Below are positions 8,410 through 16,485 of a DNA stretch of 64,000 nucleotides, piece by piece (the stretch's first letter is position 1; the number at the start of each line of letters is the position of its first letter). The position numbers and the translations under genes are program-made. The stretch comes from Deltaproteobacteria bacterium (GTDB lineage Bacteria; Myxococcota; JACPTQ01): contig JACPTQ010000022.1 of NCBI GenBank assembly GCA_016192705.1, positions 62,001 through 126,000 on the forward strand, written 5' to 3'. The notes under the pieces are model-generated. The model was not told the origin of the DNA. It saw nothing but the letters and a program-made list of their open reading frames with translations, and did no database searches.

Positions 8410-10622
8410 CACCGCCTCCAGAAATCAACAACCGACGTCACGTACGCGAGGACGAAAACAACGCCGAGAAGGACGATGCGCACGACCGACATCGCCGCCT
8501 CAACCGGCTGAATCGGCTTCAAGATATCGCCCCAAATGAGCACCTGAAAAAGAATGAACCAAAAGAAGAGAAGGAACACAAATCCGCGAATCGCCTGACC
8601 TCGAAGAACGTGCCCCGATCCCATGAAGATCGCCGCGAGCACGCGCTCGACGTTGATTCGACGTCGCTGGTACCGCCGAATCTCAAGCTCCTTCTGAATT
8701 CGCAAGCGCGGATCGATGGGGCCCGACGATTCGAACATCGCGAAACACTGCGCGCAAATTTCACGGCGTCGCAGCGTGATGTGGCACCGATTGCAGGAGG
8801 CGTGTCCACACTTCCCACAAGCGTGTGCGATGTTTCCACGGCGAATGAAGACCGCGAGCAACAGCAGCAGAAGGCCGACGCCACCGGCGATTGGGCCAAC
8901 GAGGTCTGCGGGGATGACTTCTGAAACCTGACCCCACATCTGGCGCCGCAGCAAATCGACCACGCGTCGCGGGGTGGTTCCATCGAGAACGGATCGCGCG
9001 ACGGTTTCGCGGTAGGCGAAGCGATAGACGCGCTCGGGCGAAAGGACTTCGTCCATCAAGAGGCGCCGCCGCAACGCGCCGGACGACGCGCCCGACGCGC
9101 CGCCCGCCAAGAGACGCTCCTCGAACGCCGAACCGTCTAACGCCTCCAGCCGCACGAAAAGATCCACCAACGCCGAATCGATCTCACGCGCCGAAGTCTC
9201 TGCTGCGGGCGCCGCCTCGAGCTCACCCGCGGCGTACCGAAGACGCGACAAATTATAGTGCGCGCTCGCGATGCGGGGGTTCCACTGAATCGCTTTTTCG
9301 TACCGACCACGCGCCTCGGCAAGCGCCTCCTTTATCATTTGAGGTGATCGCTTTGCGGGGTCGACCTCGCGCTCAATTGTCCGCAACCCGCGCTCGAAGG
9401 CTATGTTTCCAAGGTTTACTTGGACTGCCCCGTCGTTCGAATCGATCGTTTCAGCGCGTTTAAACAACGCCTCGGCGGCGTCAAAGCGATGCGCGACCTT
9501 GTACCGAAGCGCCAAAACAAAAATCGGCTCAAACTCACCTTGGCTTCGGCTCGACGACGTGCCAGGTCCTCCCGCTCCGTTCGCGCCCATCACCTCACCA
9601 GAGCCCTCTCCGGCCGCCCGCTCCACGCGCGCTTTGATTCGCCGAACGGTCTCGGCGCTCGGCAAACCCGCGTTCAGCGTCTGAAGGTCCGTAAGGATTG
9701 GGTCGTTCAGCACAAGAAGGGACGCGAGAGCCTCGAGTCCCAGAACGAGCCCAAACACGCCCGCGACCGAGAAAAGGCTGCCGATTCGTTCCGAGTTGCC
9801 CTGGTAAGGCCAAAGAATGAGGAGCGCCACGAAAAGCACGCCGACGGCGCCCACGCCAAAGAGGATCGGCAGGAAAAGGAGAAAGAGAAGTACAAAAACC
9901 GTCGCAATCGAACCCAGCGCGAGGACGTGGTTCAGGTCGTGAACGACGAAGCGGATATGTTTCACGATTTGGAGCAACAAGAACGAGAGCACGGTCGCCG
10001 CGAGCGCGAGAAGACCGAAAATGAGGAGGTTTCCAAAGAGCGTCTTCTTGCGTTCTGGATCGGTCACAAGGATCTTGACCGCGCGCACGGCCGATTCGAT
10101 CGCGCTCGCCCACGCCCACATGTTGTCCGCGAGAATCGCGTCCGCGACCGCCAAATGTGCCTCTGGCAAATCCGGCGCAAGCTCTACCGCGCCCCGCGCC
10201 GCCTTGAGCGACGCCTCGTTCCGAGCCTTCGTGTCGCCGCCGCCACCCGCATCGTCTGCGCGCATCCGCTCGGCATCACGTATTAAGACAGCCGCATACG
10301 GGAAGAGGTTTCGAATCGAGTGCCGAACCGCGAAGTTCTTGATGGAGTCGAGAGTTAGCGGCGCGCCCCCCTTCGCAGCCCCGGCCGACGGGGGTGCTCG
10401 AAACGTCCGCCATAGCGATTCAAGTTCGCGATACGGCTCGACGATCGACTCGACCGATTCAAGCGGAACCACGGAGGGCGGCTTTGGCGCCAACACGGGT
10501 GATGGAAGCGCGGCCGGCCGCACCTGTTCTCTCTTCGATGAAACGGGTCGCGGCTGCGCCAGCGCGTCGTGGGCAAAAACCAGAGCAAAAACAAAGAGGA
10601 TAAGGCGAAACGTCGCTCGCAC
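8409..10622 (-). CDS. TPR membrane protein with zinc-ribbon-like Cys cluster
   Basis: A 737-residue protein with a signal peptide (MRATFRLILFVFALVFAHDALA), helical repeats (about 70-190), a group of four or so membrane helices (about 200-310), TPRs (about 365-480) and further membrane helices near residues 600 and 670-735. Between the last two sets is a cysteine cluster, CGKCGHASCNRCH followed by CAQCF, that resembles a double zinc ribbon. No known family could be named. It is translationally coupled to the DUF4388 gene (TGATG), which suggests the two proteins act together at the inner membrane. The start is GTG. Confidence 0.78.
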   Translation of the reverse strand: MRATFRLILFVFALVFAHDALAQPRPVSSKREQVRPAALPSPVLAPKPPSVVPLESVESIVEPYRELESLWRTFRAPPSAGAAKGGAPLTLDSIKNFAVRHSIRNLFPYAAVLIRDAERMRADDAGGGGDTKARNEASLKAARGAVELAPDLPEAHLAVADAILADNMWAWASAIESAVRAVKILVTDPERKKTLFGNLLIFGLLALAATVLSFLLLQIVKHIRFVVHDLNHVLALGSIATVFVLLFLLFLPILFGVGAVGVLFVALLILWPYQGNSERIGSLFSVAGVFGLVLGLEALASLLVLNDPILTDLQTLNAGLPSAETVRRIKARVERAAGEGSGEVMGANGAGGPGTSSSRSQGEFEPIFVLALRYKVAHRFDAAEALFKRAETIDSNDGAVQVNLGNIAFERGLRTIEREVDPAKRSPQMIKEALAEARGRYEKAIQWNPRIASAHYNLSRLRYAAGELEAAPAAETSAREIDSALVDLFVRLEALDGSAFEERLLAGGASGASSGALRRRLLMDEVLSPERVYRFAYRETVARSVLDGTTPRRVVDLLRRQMWGQVSEVIPADLVGPIAGGVGLLLLLLAVFIRRGNIAHACGKCGHASCNRCHITLRRREICAQCFAMFESSGPIDPRLRIQKELEIRRYQRRRINVERVLAAIFMGSGHVLRGQAIRGFVFLLFFWFILFQVLIWGDILKPIQPVEAAMSVVRIVLLGVVFVLAYVTSVVDFWRR

Positions 10623-10629
10623 GGCCGGA

Positions 10630-10635
10630 ACTATA
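10630..10635 (-). promoter_or_regulatory. Possible -10 box (TATAGT) seven bases before the start codon
   Basis: TATAGT on the minus strand is followed by seven bases and then the GTG start at 10622. No good -35 is visible. If real, transcription would start at or beside the start codon, giving a leaderless mRNA. The same geometry recurs near 13067, 25552 and 46156. Confidence 0.35.
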
Positions 10636-10950
10636 CCATAGAGCCCTGATAAACCTGGCGTTGGCGGCCACCGACTGCTTAACTAATTCGGGGGTTCGGG
10701 TTCCAACTACGAAAGGCATGTGCGCGAAGTCACCGCAGACAAAGTTAAGTTTTTTCTTTCAATTCCGGGAGGTTCGATCTATAAATCGCGCCCGGATGTT
10801 ACGGGGACCCCGGACGTCTGACAGGGTGTCTGGAATGCCCTATTGATGGAAGGAGGGTAGGCGGGCCCAGAAAGCGTTGCGAGGGAGGGGCTTCCCCCAG
10901 AGTCTGATTTGGTTTGAGGTTTTTCGTTAGGTTAGGTTTTTGGGTGTTCT

Positions 10951-10966
10951 CGACGGTGAACCGTCG
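10951..10966 (+). promoter_or_regulatory. Inverted repeat in the leader of the Lys-rich secreted protein
   Basis: CGACGGT GA ACCGTCG is a perfect seven-base inverted repeat, ending 27 bases before the ATG at 10993 and just upstream of the AAGGAG ribosome binding site. It could be an operator or an mRNA hairpin. Confidence 0.4.
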
Positions 10967-10992
10967 GGACAAATGAAAGAAGGAGTCGAGAA

Positions 10993-11598
10993 ATGACGAA
11001 GGTGATGTTTGGTTCGGTTTTTACGATGACAGCGTTCCTTGCGAGCGCGGCGCTTGCGGATGAGGCGAAAAAGGAAGAGAAGAAGGCTGACGACAAGCCG
11101 GCCGCGGCAGCGCCCGCGAAGGCGGCATTGCCCAAGTGCGACAGGAAGAAGAAAGAGAAGATCGTTTGGGCCGTGAAGAAGGCCAACGCGGGTCAGCTTG
11201 CGAAGGCTGGCTGGAAGTGGGCGAAGGGCTGGAACAAGGTCGCTGAGGCGGACCGCCCGAAGGATTGGGACGGACTCGTTGGCTGGGCGTGCGGCATGGG
11301 CGAAGCGGCCTGCAAGGCGAAGAACGACAAGTGCACGGAGAAAGCTGGCAAGTTGACCGACGAGGCGAAGAAGACGAAGGCGACGGACAGGTGCACGAAG
11401 GCGAACGAGAAGTGCACGGGCAAGGCTGCCAAGGCCAAGGAGAAGTGCACGGCGACGGCTGGCAAGGCGAAGGACAAGGTCTCGGCGTGGCTCGATTTCG
11501 GGGCTGACGCTCACGCCTGCAAGGCGCCTGAGGCGGCTCCTGCGAAGGAAGAAAAGAAAGAAGAGAAGAAGGAAGAGAAGAAAGAGGAGAAGCGCTAA
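10993..11598 (+). CDS. Secreted Lys- and Cys-rich protein of unknown function
   Basis: A 201-residue exported protein, not recognised. The signal peptide is MTKVMFGSVFTMTAFLASAALA. The middle carries repeated Cys-containing helical motifs (CKAKNDKCTEKAGK, CTKANEKCTGKA, KCTATAGK) with regular C-x6-C spacing. The C-terminus is KEEKKEEKKEEKKEEKR, a charged tail. The composition resembles small periplasmic proteins that form charged helices or bind metals, but no ligand can be named. AAGGAG precedes the ATG at good spacing, and a strong terminator follows. Gene-specific expression at high level is likely. Confidence 0.82.
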   Translation: MTKVMFGSVFTMTAFLASAALADEAKKEEKKADDKPAAAAPAKAALPKCDRKKKEKIVWAVKKANAGQLAKAGWKWAKGWNKVAEADRPKDWDGLVGWACGMGEAACKAKNDKCTEKAGKLTDEAKKTKATDRCTKANEKCTGKAAKAKEKCTATAGKAKDKVSAWLDFGADAHACKAPEAAPAKEEKKEEKKEEKKEEKR

Positions 11599-11637
11599 GC
11601 TTTCCTGTTTCGGCTCGAGCCTTTTGAGCTGAGAAGA

Positions 11638-11669
11638 GGCCTGCGTCGCGTGACGCGGGCCTTTTTTTT
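11638..11669 (+). terminator. Rho-independent terminator
   Basis: GGCC-T-GCGTC (11638-11647) pairs with GACGC-G-GGCC (11652-11661) around a GCGT loop and is followed by eight T residues. It lies 40 bases after the stop of the Lys-rich protein gene. Confidence 0.92.
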
Positions 11670-11693
11670 CGCCCCGCGACGGGCCGATTGGTG

Positions 11694-13058
11694 TTAGTGA
11701 CGCGAAAGAGATCGCCAGCCGGAACCAAAATCGGCAGCGACCAATTCAGCTCGCGTCGACGAAAGTAAGTCGAGCAGCGCCGTCGCGCCCTCAAAAAACG
11801 CACTCTCCGGGCGAAAGACCTGTAGCTTCACGTACGTCGCATCAAGGTCGTCGTCACCAAACATGGGGTCGAGGGGCCGCCAGTTTCCCCTGCGCCCCGC
11901 GCGCGCCTCAACCCATTGGTGGAGCCGGAACGCGCGATCGCTGTACACGAGTCCGAGCACAACACGTGCGTCGATCTCCGCAAGGTCGAGCAGCCGAGAC
12001 AGGAGCGCCGCGTGCTCCGTGCAGTCACCGGCGCGAGTCCGCAAGGCCTCGTCCGCTGAGCCCAGCAATTGGGACGGCCGCTTTTGCGCGAGCGCCCGAT
12101 AGACGAATTGCGACAACCGACGAGCGCGCTCCCACGGCGTCCCTTGACCGCCCGCAAGGCGCTCGACCAAATCTGCGAGTCGGACGGCGGCTCCCCTCAA
12201 CCGCCATCGGTCGGCGATTTCCTGTATCTCGTTGGTCCGCTCGATCGAGTCCCGGCGATTTGTTTCCCGCGCCGTTGCTCTCGTCCCAACGATCTCGACG
12301 ACGCGGCCAGCCCGCGCACCCACGATTCGTTGGCGGTCATCTTCGGGGATCGTCGCGGCGCTGAGGCCGCCGTGAAACCGGACGCGAAGACGATGCACGG
12401 GGCGAGCGCGCGGCAGTTTTACGTTCGTGTCGATCGCCGCGTCGCGCATAACCTCGACGAGTCGAAACGGAGCGCGTGCGACCGCTTCGCTGACGATTTC
12501 ATGTCGCACCACGCGGACCCGCTTCGCAACGGCTCGAAAATCGACGACCGACATCACCGCGCCCGTCTCATCATCAACCACAAACTCGCCGTCCCAGATG
12601 ACCCGACGCTCCTTTGCAATCGGCTCGGCTCGCGCTCGCCCACCGAACGAATCGACAAGGCTCGCGAGCCGCGGTGCCGACGACAAAGCGATATCGTCGC
12701 GTCGAACTGTTCCGTGCGCGAAGCGCTGAACGGCGAGACGATCGCCGAGCCATTCCGCTTCGACGCGATGCCCTTCGTTCCCCGCGCGCGTCTCGAACTC
12801 GAACCAGTCGACGACGCCATTCTTCGATTCGACGACAGCGCGCAAACACGCTTCGTCGGTTACGAGAACACCCTGACGTAGAAATCGACGCGTTGCGCAT
12901 CGATCAATCTGAACGGCACCGCGGTCTCCATCGACCGCCCGGACTTTTTCATTCGCGGTTCCGATTCGCGCGTCGCGGTAGACAATGGAAAACCAGCGCT
13001 CTCCGGGAGCGAGCTGACCAATCCAAAGCGCCAGAGTAGAAACCGCGAGTGCGCCCAT
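11694..13058 (-). CDS. Transglutaminase-like (papain-fold) protein
   Basis: The last third of this 454-residue protein is a transglutaminase-like domain with the full catalytic triad visible: Cys in RAGDCTEHAALLSRLL, His in RLHQWVEA and Asp in PLDPMFGD. This is the core found in bacterial transglutaminase-like cysteine peptidases. The N-terminal 280 residues are beta-rich, after an N-terminal hydrophobic segment (ALAVSTLALWIGQLAPG) that acts as signal or anchor. It is probably a periplasmic peptidase or amide-bond enzyme; its substrate is unknown. It has its own promoter (see 13067-13095), so it need not be co-transcribed with the FHA gene upstream. Confidence 0.88.
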   Translation of the reverse strand: MGALAVSTLALWIGQLAPGERWFSIVYRDARIGTANEKVRAVDGDRGAVQIDRCATRRFLRQGVLVTDEACLRAVVESKNGVVDWFEFETRAGNEGHRVEAEWLGDRLAVQRFAHGTVRRDDIALSSAPRLASLVDSFGGRARAEPIAKERRVIWDGEFVVDDETGAVMSVVDFRAVAKRVRVVRHEIVSEAVARAPFRLVEVMRDAAIDTNVKLPRARPVHRLRVRFHGGLSAATIPEDDRQRIVGARAGRVVEIVGTRATARETNRRDSIERTNEIQEIADRWRLRGAAVRLADLVERLAGGQGTPWERARRLSQFVYRALAQKRPSQLLGSADEALRTRAGDCTEHAALLSRLLDLAEIDARVVLGLVYSDRAFRLHQWVEARAGRRGNWRPLDPMFGDDDLDATYVKLQVFRPESAFFEGATALLDLLSSTRAELVAADFGSGWRSLSRH

Positions 13059-13066
13059 CCATCTTG

Positions 13067-13095
13067 ATGGTAGGGCTCAGACGATCGGTTTTCAA
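13067..13095 (-). promoter_or_regulatory. Sigma-70-type promoter for the transglutaminase-like gene
   Basis: TTGAAA (13095-13090) and TACCAT (13072-13067) are 17 bases apart on the minus strand. The -10 ends eight bases before the ATG at 13058, so the transcript should be leaderless or nearly so. A CCATC-AA-GATGG palindrome overlaps the start region. Confidence 0.55.
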
Positions 13096-13107
13096 ATTTG
13101 GATTTCG

Positions 13108-13662
13108 CTAACGAACGACTTCGAATTTGAGCGCGATCTTCGCGCCGAGAACGATAACGTCCCCTTCCTTAATCTCCCGCCGATCGCCGCCCTTCAAGAG
13201 TTCTTGGTTCAGCTGCGTCCCACCGTCCGAGAGCGCATGAAGAACGTGTTTCCCCTCTTGCCGATAAACGAACGCATGTTTGCGCGATGCCACGCGGTCT
13301 GGGTCAAACTTCGCAACGTCAAGATCGGGGAACGAACCCGCGATTGGATCGGCGCGCCCAATGAGCGTCTCGTCATTGACGACGAAATGCCGAAACACGG
13401 GGGCGCGATTTTGGTAAACGACAAGGCACGGCCCAACGGGCTTTGGCGGTTCTGGCGCGGCCACCGGTGGTGCGGGAACCGGCACAATCATCGGGTTCGG
13501 TGCAACAGCCGTTGTCTCCGTGCCCGAAACTAAAGCCGCTTCCGCAACCGCAACCGCAACCGCACCCGCTCCCCCAACCGCTCCCGCACCCGCCTCCGCG
13601 CCCGCTTCCGCACCTGGTCCCGCAACCGACGCAACCACCCCAACCTGCGGAATCGCCAACAC
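13108..13662 (-). CDS. FHA-domain protein with Ala/Gly-rich N-terminus
   Basis: The C-terminal 100 residues are a forkhead-associated domain, recognisable from LIGRADPIAG, RVASRKHAFVY and GGTQLNQELLKGGDRREIKEGDVIVLG. FHA domains bind phosphothreonine peptides, so this protein probably reads the output of the kinase encoded three genes upstream. The N-terminal 45 residues are almost pure Ala, Gly, Val and Glu, encoded by a hexamer-type DNA repeat. The GTG start at 13662 has only a weak ribosome binding site. The frame is open back to the TGA of the preceding gene, in the same frame, with only seven codons between (including Cys-Glu-Cys-Cys). Confidence 0.82.
   Translation of the reverse strand: MLAIPQVGVVASVAGPGAEAGAEAGAGAVGGAGAVAVAVAEAALVSGTETTAVAPNPMIVPVPAPPVAAPEPPKPVGPCLVVYQNRAPVFRHFVVNDETLIGRADPIAGSFPDLDVAKFDPDRVASRKHAFVYRQEGKHVLHALSDGGTQLNQELLKGGDRREIKEGDVIVLGAKIALKFEVVR
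13534..13627. repeat. Hexamer-type GC-rich repeat tract inside the FHA gene
   Basis: Irregular repeats of CCGCAA, CCGCAC, CCGCTC and CCGCGC encode the Ala/Gly-rich segment of the FHA protein. It is one of at least eight such tracts in the window. Confidence 0.8.
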
Positions 13663-13683
13663 CTCGCCGCAGCACTCGCAGAC

Positions 13684-16485
13684 TCAAAAACATTTCGTTC
13701 CGCCATCGTCAACACACGCGCGATAGACCCCCGAAAACGACCGCGTGCAAACGACGTCGCCCACATCCGCCGTCGTCGAGAGCCCAGCGCCCCCACCGTT
13801 TCCAAAACCAAATTGGTCAACTCCGCCCGCGACATTACACGCGATCGTTCCGCCGCCCACCGCCCCGCCCACGACACATAGCCCTCCGCCTCCTCCAGGG
13901 GTCAGCCCAGATCCTCCTTGTGCGCTGAATGAACCGCCGGCCGCCTGGACGCTGTTTCCACACACCACGATCGTTCCGCCCGCGGCCCCTCCACCACCGA
14001 CAGCCCCCGCCATTTCGCCATCCGCCAGCACTTTCCCCGCGACGACAACCGTACCACCGCGTAACCAAACACGACCACCGCCGTTTCCAGTGGCCGCGTT
14101 TCCCTCTGGGCACCCGTTCACCGCACCGGCCCCCGGACTCAAGAAACGGACGGCTCGAAGCGGGTCCACTACGTCGGCTAAGAAAGTGGCGCCCGAACAG
14201 AACGGCCCCCCATCAACTCCCCCGCCCGCACCGCAATGGCTCGCGCCGTATCCGCACCCCGCGTCGCCCTTCGCGTCGATCGAATAATTCGACAAGAAAC
14301 CAGACCCCGAGACTTTGATCGCTTCAAGCGGGCTCGTGCCGCCGCCGAGAACAATCGTATCGTCCGCGAGAATCTGTAATGCCGGAGCCGGGCGCACGTA
14401 CCAATTGAGCATCGCCCCAACTCGCAGAGCGCCGCCATCGTCGAGACTAACGTTTCGGGCACGCACCCACGCTTCGCTGTCGAAGTAGATGTCGGTGAGC
14501 GTCCCGTCGACCGAGAATCGCTCAATGGGGGCCGAGTTAAAGACGTAATCGGGCGCCACTCCGCCATCCCATCCCTTCGCGATCGTTGCGTACAGTCGCA
14601 ACGACACACCACCCCTCACAAAGAAATCCTCCGCGTCGACGAGCCCGTAATAATCAACACTCGCGTCGGCGATCTGATTCGGCGCAACACCCGCGCTGTT
14701 CGCCAACCTCGCAATCGAGCGACAATTCCCAGTCTCTGGGCCTTGATACCCTTCAACCCTCGCGATCCAAAGTCTTCGGTCCCCGATCGTGACGCCCGCG
14801 TCGACCGCAAAGCTCCGCGTCACCAACAGCACCCGCTCACCAACCCCCGGCGAATACGCCGTGTTGTGAACCGCGAACCGCGGGGCGCCCGCATCGTCGT
14901 CCCAACATCGCAGCATCGTAATCTCACCGGCACCGTTCGACACGAGCGTTGCGCCAACGCCAGTCCCGATTCCGACCCAGTCGTCCGGCTCACCGCCGCC
15001 ACGCGCGATCCCGCGATTATCGACTGACAACGTCGACCGGCACTCGACCTCGACGAAAACAGTGCCCGGGTTTCCAGACTTGAGATACCCAAATGAATCC
15101 GGCGGCGCCCACCCACCGTTCGCCCACGCGCTCGCAACGAGGCCATCGCGCGTCGCCAACGCGACTGGCGCGCCTCCATCGATCATGGTGAAAACGCCAT
15201 ACGCTCGAATGGCGATCCGTCCGCCGCCGCCGCCACCCCCCGCATCCACTCCAGCCTGCAACGCAATCCCCGCACCCTCCGCGCAGAAGCCACGCCTCGG
15301 GTTTGCGCTCCCGCCGTCGGCGCAAATGCCCGTGCCTGGTGCCAGATCTTCGAGTACAAGCGTCCAAGCGCGCAGGTCGATGGCTCCGCCTGCGCCGCCA
15401 CCGGCTCCCATTGCGCCACCATCTGATACGAGTGGTGGCGACGAGCCCGCGACGTCAATCAACCCGCCCATGAAAAACGTATCGCCCAAGATCCGAATCG
15501 CGCCGCCTCCAGCACCGACCTGCGACGCCCCCACGACGCCACCGTCACACCCAACGCCACAACCACCGCCAAACCCAGGGACCGCCGGCTCGCGCCAACT
15601 GTCGAAGAGATATTGGCTCCCCGCCACGCAATCGCCAACCGGATCGCCGCCGGTCCCACCGTGGTAACCGCCGCACCGGCCAGTCGAAAAAGTCGTACGG
15701 CCGGTGTACGCCCACGGCGACGTCTGCCCTTCAAACCCGCGCCCGAAAAGATCGATTCGACCGACGCCACCGTCCGACCGGCGGATCTCGATTCGCTGGG
15801 CCTGAATGTACGCGAGCCCCCCGTCAAGCGACGCATTCGTGATGGCGAGCGTGCCATCAACGATGAGGTGGTTTACTCGAACGATGGGGTTTGGAAAATT
15901 GGCGGTCGACGAGAGATTGGCCGTCACACCAGCCGCGACATGAAACCGGTTTACGAAAACCGGATTGAGCAAGGTGTATGAACCCGCGTCAAAGAGAAGA
16001 AGGTTGCAGTCCCGATACTCGCCAGCATCACCTTCGATCGCGGAACACGCCATTTGTCCGCCGCCCGCCGTCCCGGCAATGAGCCCGACTCTCCCGGCGT
16101 CATCGAGTACGCAACCCGGTGTCGCGCGACAAACACCAAGATCACAATACAGTCCGCCCGCACAGTCGACGTCACTTGCGCAAGCTCCATCCGCACCCGC
16201 ATCTGCACCTGCATCCGCGCCCGCATCCACTCCCGCACCCGCATCCGCACCCGCTCCCGAATCCGCACCCGCGCCCGCATCCGCACCCGCATCCGCTACG
16301 GCCACCACACAAACTTTCACGTCACCCGCATCGACGTCCTGACACCTTTCTCCTTTTTGGATTTCGCAATCGTCATCGGATCGACAAGCGAAACTCGTCG
16401 ACGGAAAATCGCCCACTCGCTTCGCGCTAAGCTGACAGCCGAATGCCAGGCTCCCGATCATCCACGTGCAGACCGCCGCACGCAT
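13684..16485 (-). CDS. Large Gly/Asp-rich lipoprotein with Cys-rich N-terminal modules
   Basis: A 933-residue secreted protein of a type common in Myxococcota, not assigned to a named family. The signal peptide ends in LAFGC, a lipobox. Two small Cys-rich modules follow (CRSDDDCEIQKGERC and CASDVDCAGGLYCDLGVC), separated by a long Asp-Ala-Gly linker. The rest is rich in Gly and in short beta motifs such as VNHLIVDGTLAITN and AQRIEIRRSDGGVG, which suggests a right-handed beta-helix or similar surface fold. ATG 16485 overlaps the stop of the PEGA gene (TGATG). It is probably a cell-surface structural or adhesive protein, co-transcribed with the kinase. Confidence 0.8.
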   Translation of the reverse strand: MRAAVCTWMIGSLAFGCQLSAKRVGDFPSTSFACRSDDDCEIQKGERCQDVDAGDVKVCVVAVADAGADAGAGADSGAGADAGAGVDAGADAGADAGADGACASDVDCAGGLYCDLGVCRATPGCVLDDAGRVGLIAGTAGGGQMACSAIEGDAGEYRDCNLLLFDAGSYTLLNPVFVNRFHVAAGVTANLSSTANFPNPIVRVNHLIVDGTLAITNASLDGGLAYIQAQRIEIRRSDGGVGRIDLFGRGFEGQTSPWAYTGRTTFSTGRCGGYHGGTGGDPVGDCVAGSQYLFDSWREPAVPGFGGGCGVGCDGGVVGASQVGAGGGAIRILGDTFFMGGLIDVAGSSPPLVSDGGAMGAGGGAGGAIDLRAWTLVLEDLAPGTGICADGGSANPRRGFCAEGAGIALQAGVDAGGGGGGGRIAIRAYGVFTMIDGGAPVALATRDGLVASAWANGGWAPPDSFGYLKSGNPGTVFVEVECRSTLSVDNRGIARGGGEPDDWVGIGTGVGATLVSNGAGEITMLRCWDDDAGAPRFAVHNTAYSPGVGERVLLVTRSFAVDAGVTIGDRRLWIARVEGYQGPETGNCRSIARLANSAGVAPNQIADASVDYYGLVDAEDFFVRGGVSLRLYATIAKGWDGGVAPDYVFNSAPIERFSVDGTLTDIYFDSEAWVRARNVSLDDGGALRVGAMLNWYVRPAPALQILADDTIVLGGGTSPLEAIKVSGSGFLSNYSIDAKGDAGCGYGASHCGAGGGVDGGPFCSGATFLADVVDPLRAVRFLSPGAGAVNGCPEGNAATGNGGGRVWLRGGTVVVAGKVLADGEMAGAVGGGGAAGGTIVVCGNSVQAAGGSFSAQGGSGLTPGGGGGLCVVGGAVGGGTIACNVAGGVDQFGFGNGGGAGLSTTADVGDVVCTRSFSGVYRACVDDGGTKCF
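16187..16298. repeat. Hexamer-type repeat tract encoding Asp-Ala-Gly linker
   Basis: Repeats of CCGCAC/CCGCAT/CCGCGC/CCGCTC on the plus strand translate on the minus strand to (DAGADAGA)-like sequence between the two Cys-rich modules of the lipoprotein. Confidence 0.85.

Larger units (their letters stand above)
10623..10992. other. 370-bp intergenic region between divergent genes
   Basis: No credible gene is visible. It holds the -10-like box for the minus-strand TPR gene at its left end, a weak plus-strand -10 (TATAAA at 10780-10785, poor -35), a short GC-rich hairpin near 10885-10900, and an inverted repeat and strong ribosome binding site before the gene at 10993. If the TATAAA box is used, the leader of that gene would be about 200 bases. 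Confidence 0.5.

Noticed and set aside
13684-13686. Selenocysteine at the TGA between the lipoprotein and FHA frames
   Set aside because: No evidence for a SECIS element by eye, and an exported lipoprotein fused to an FHA domain makes little sense; kept only as a finding to test.
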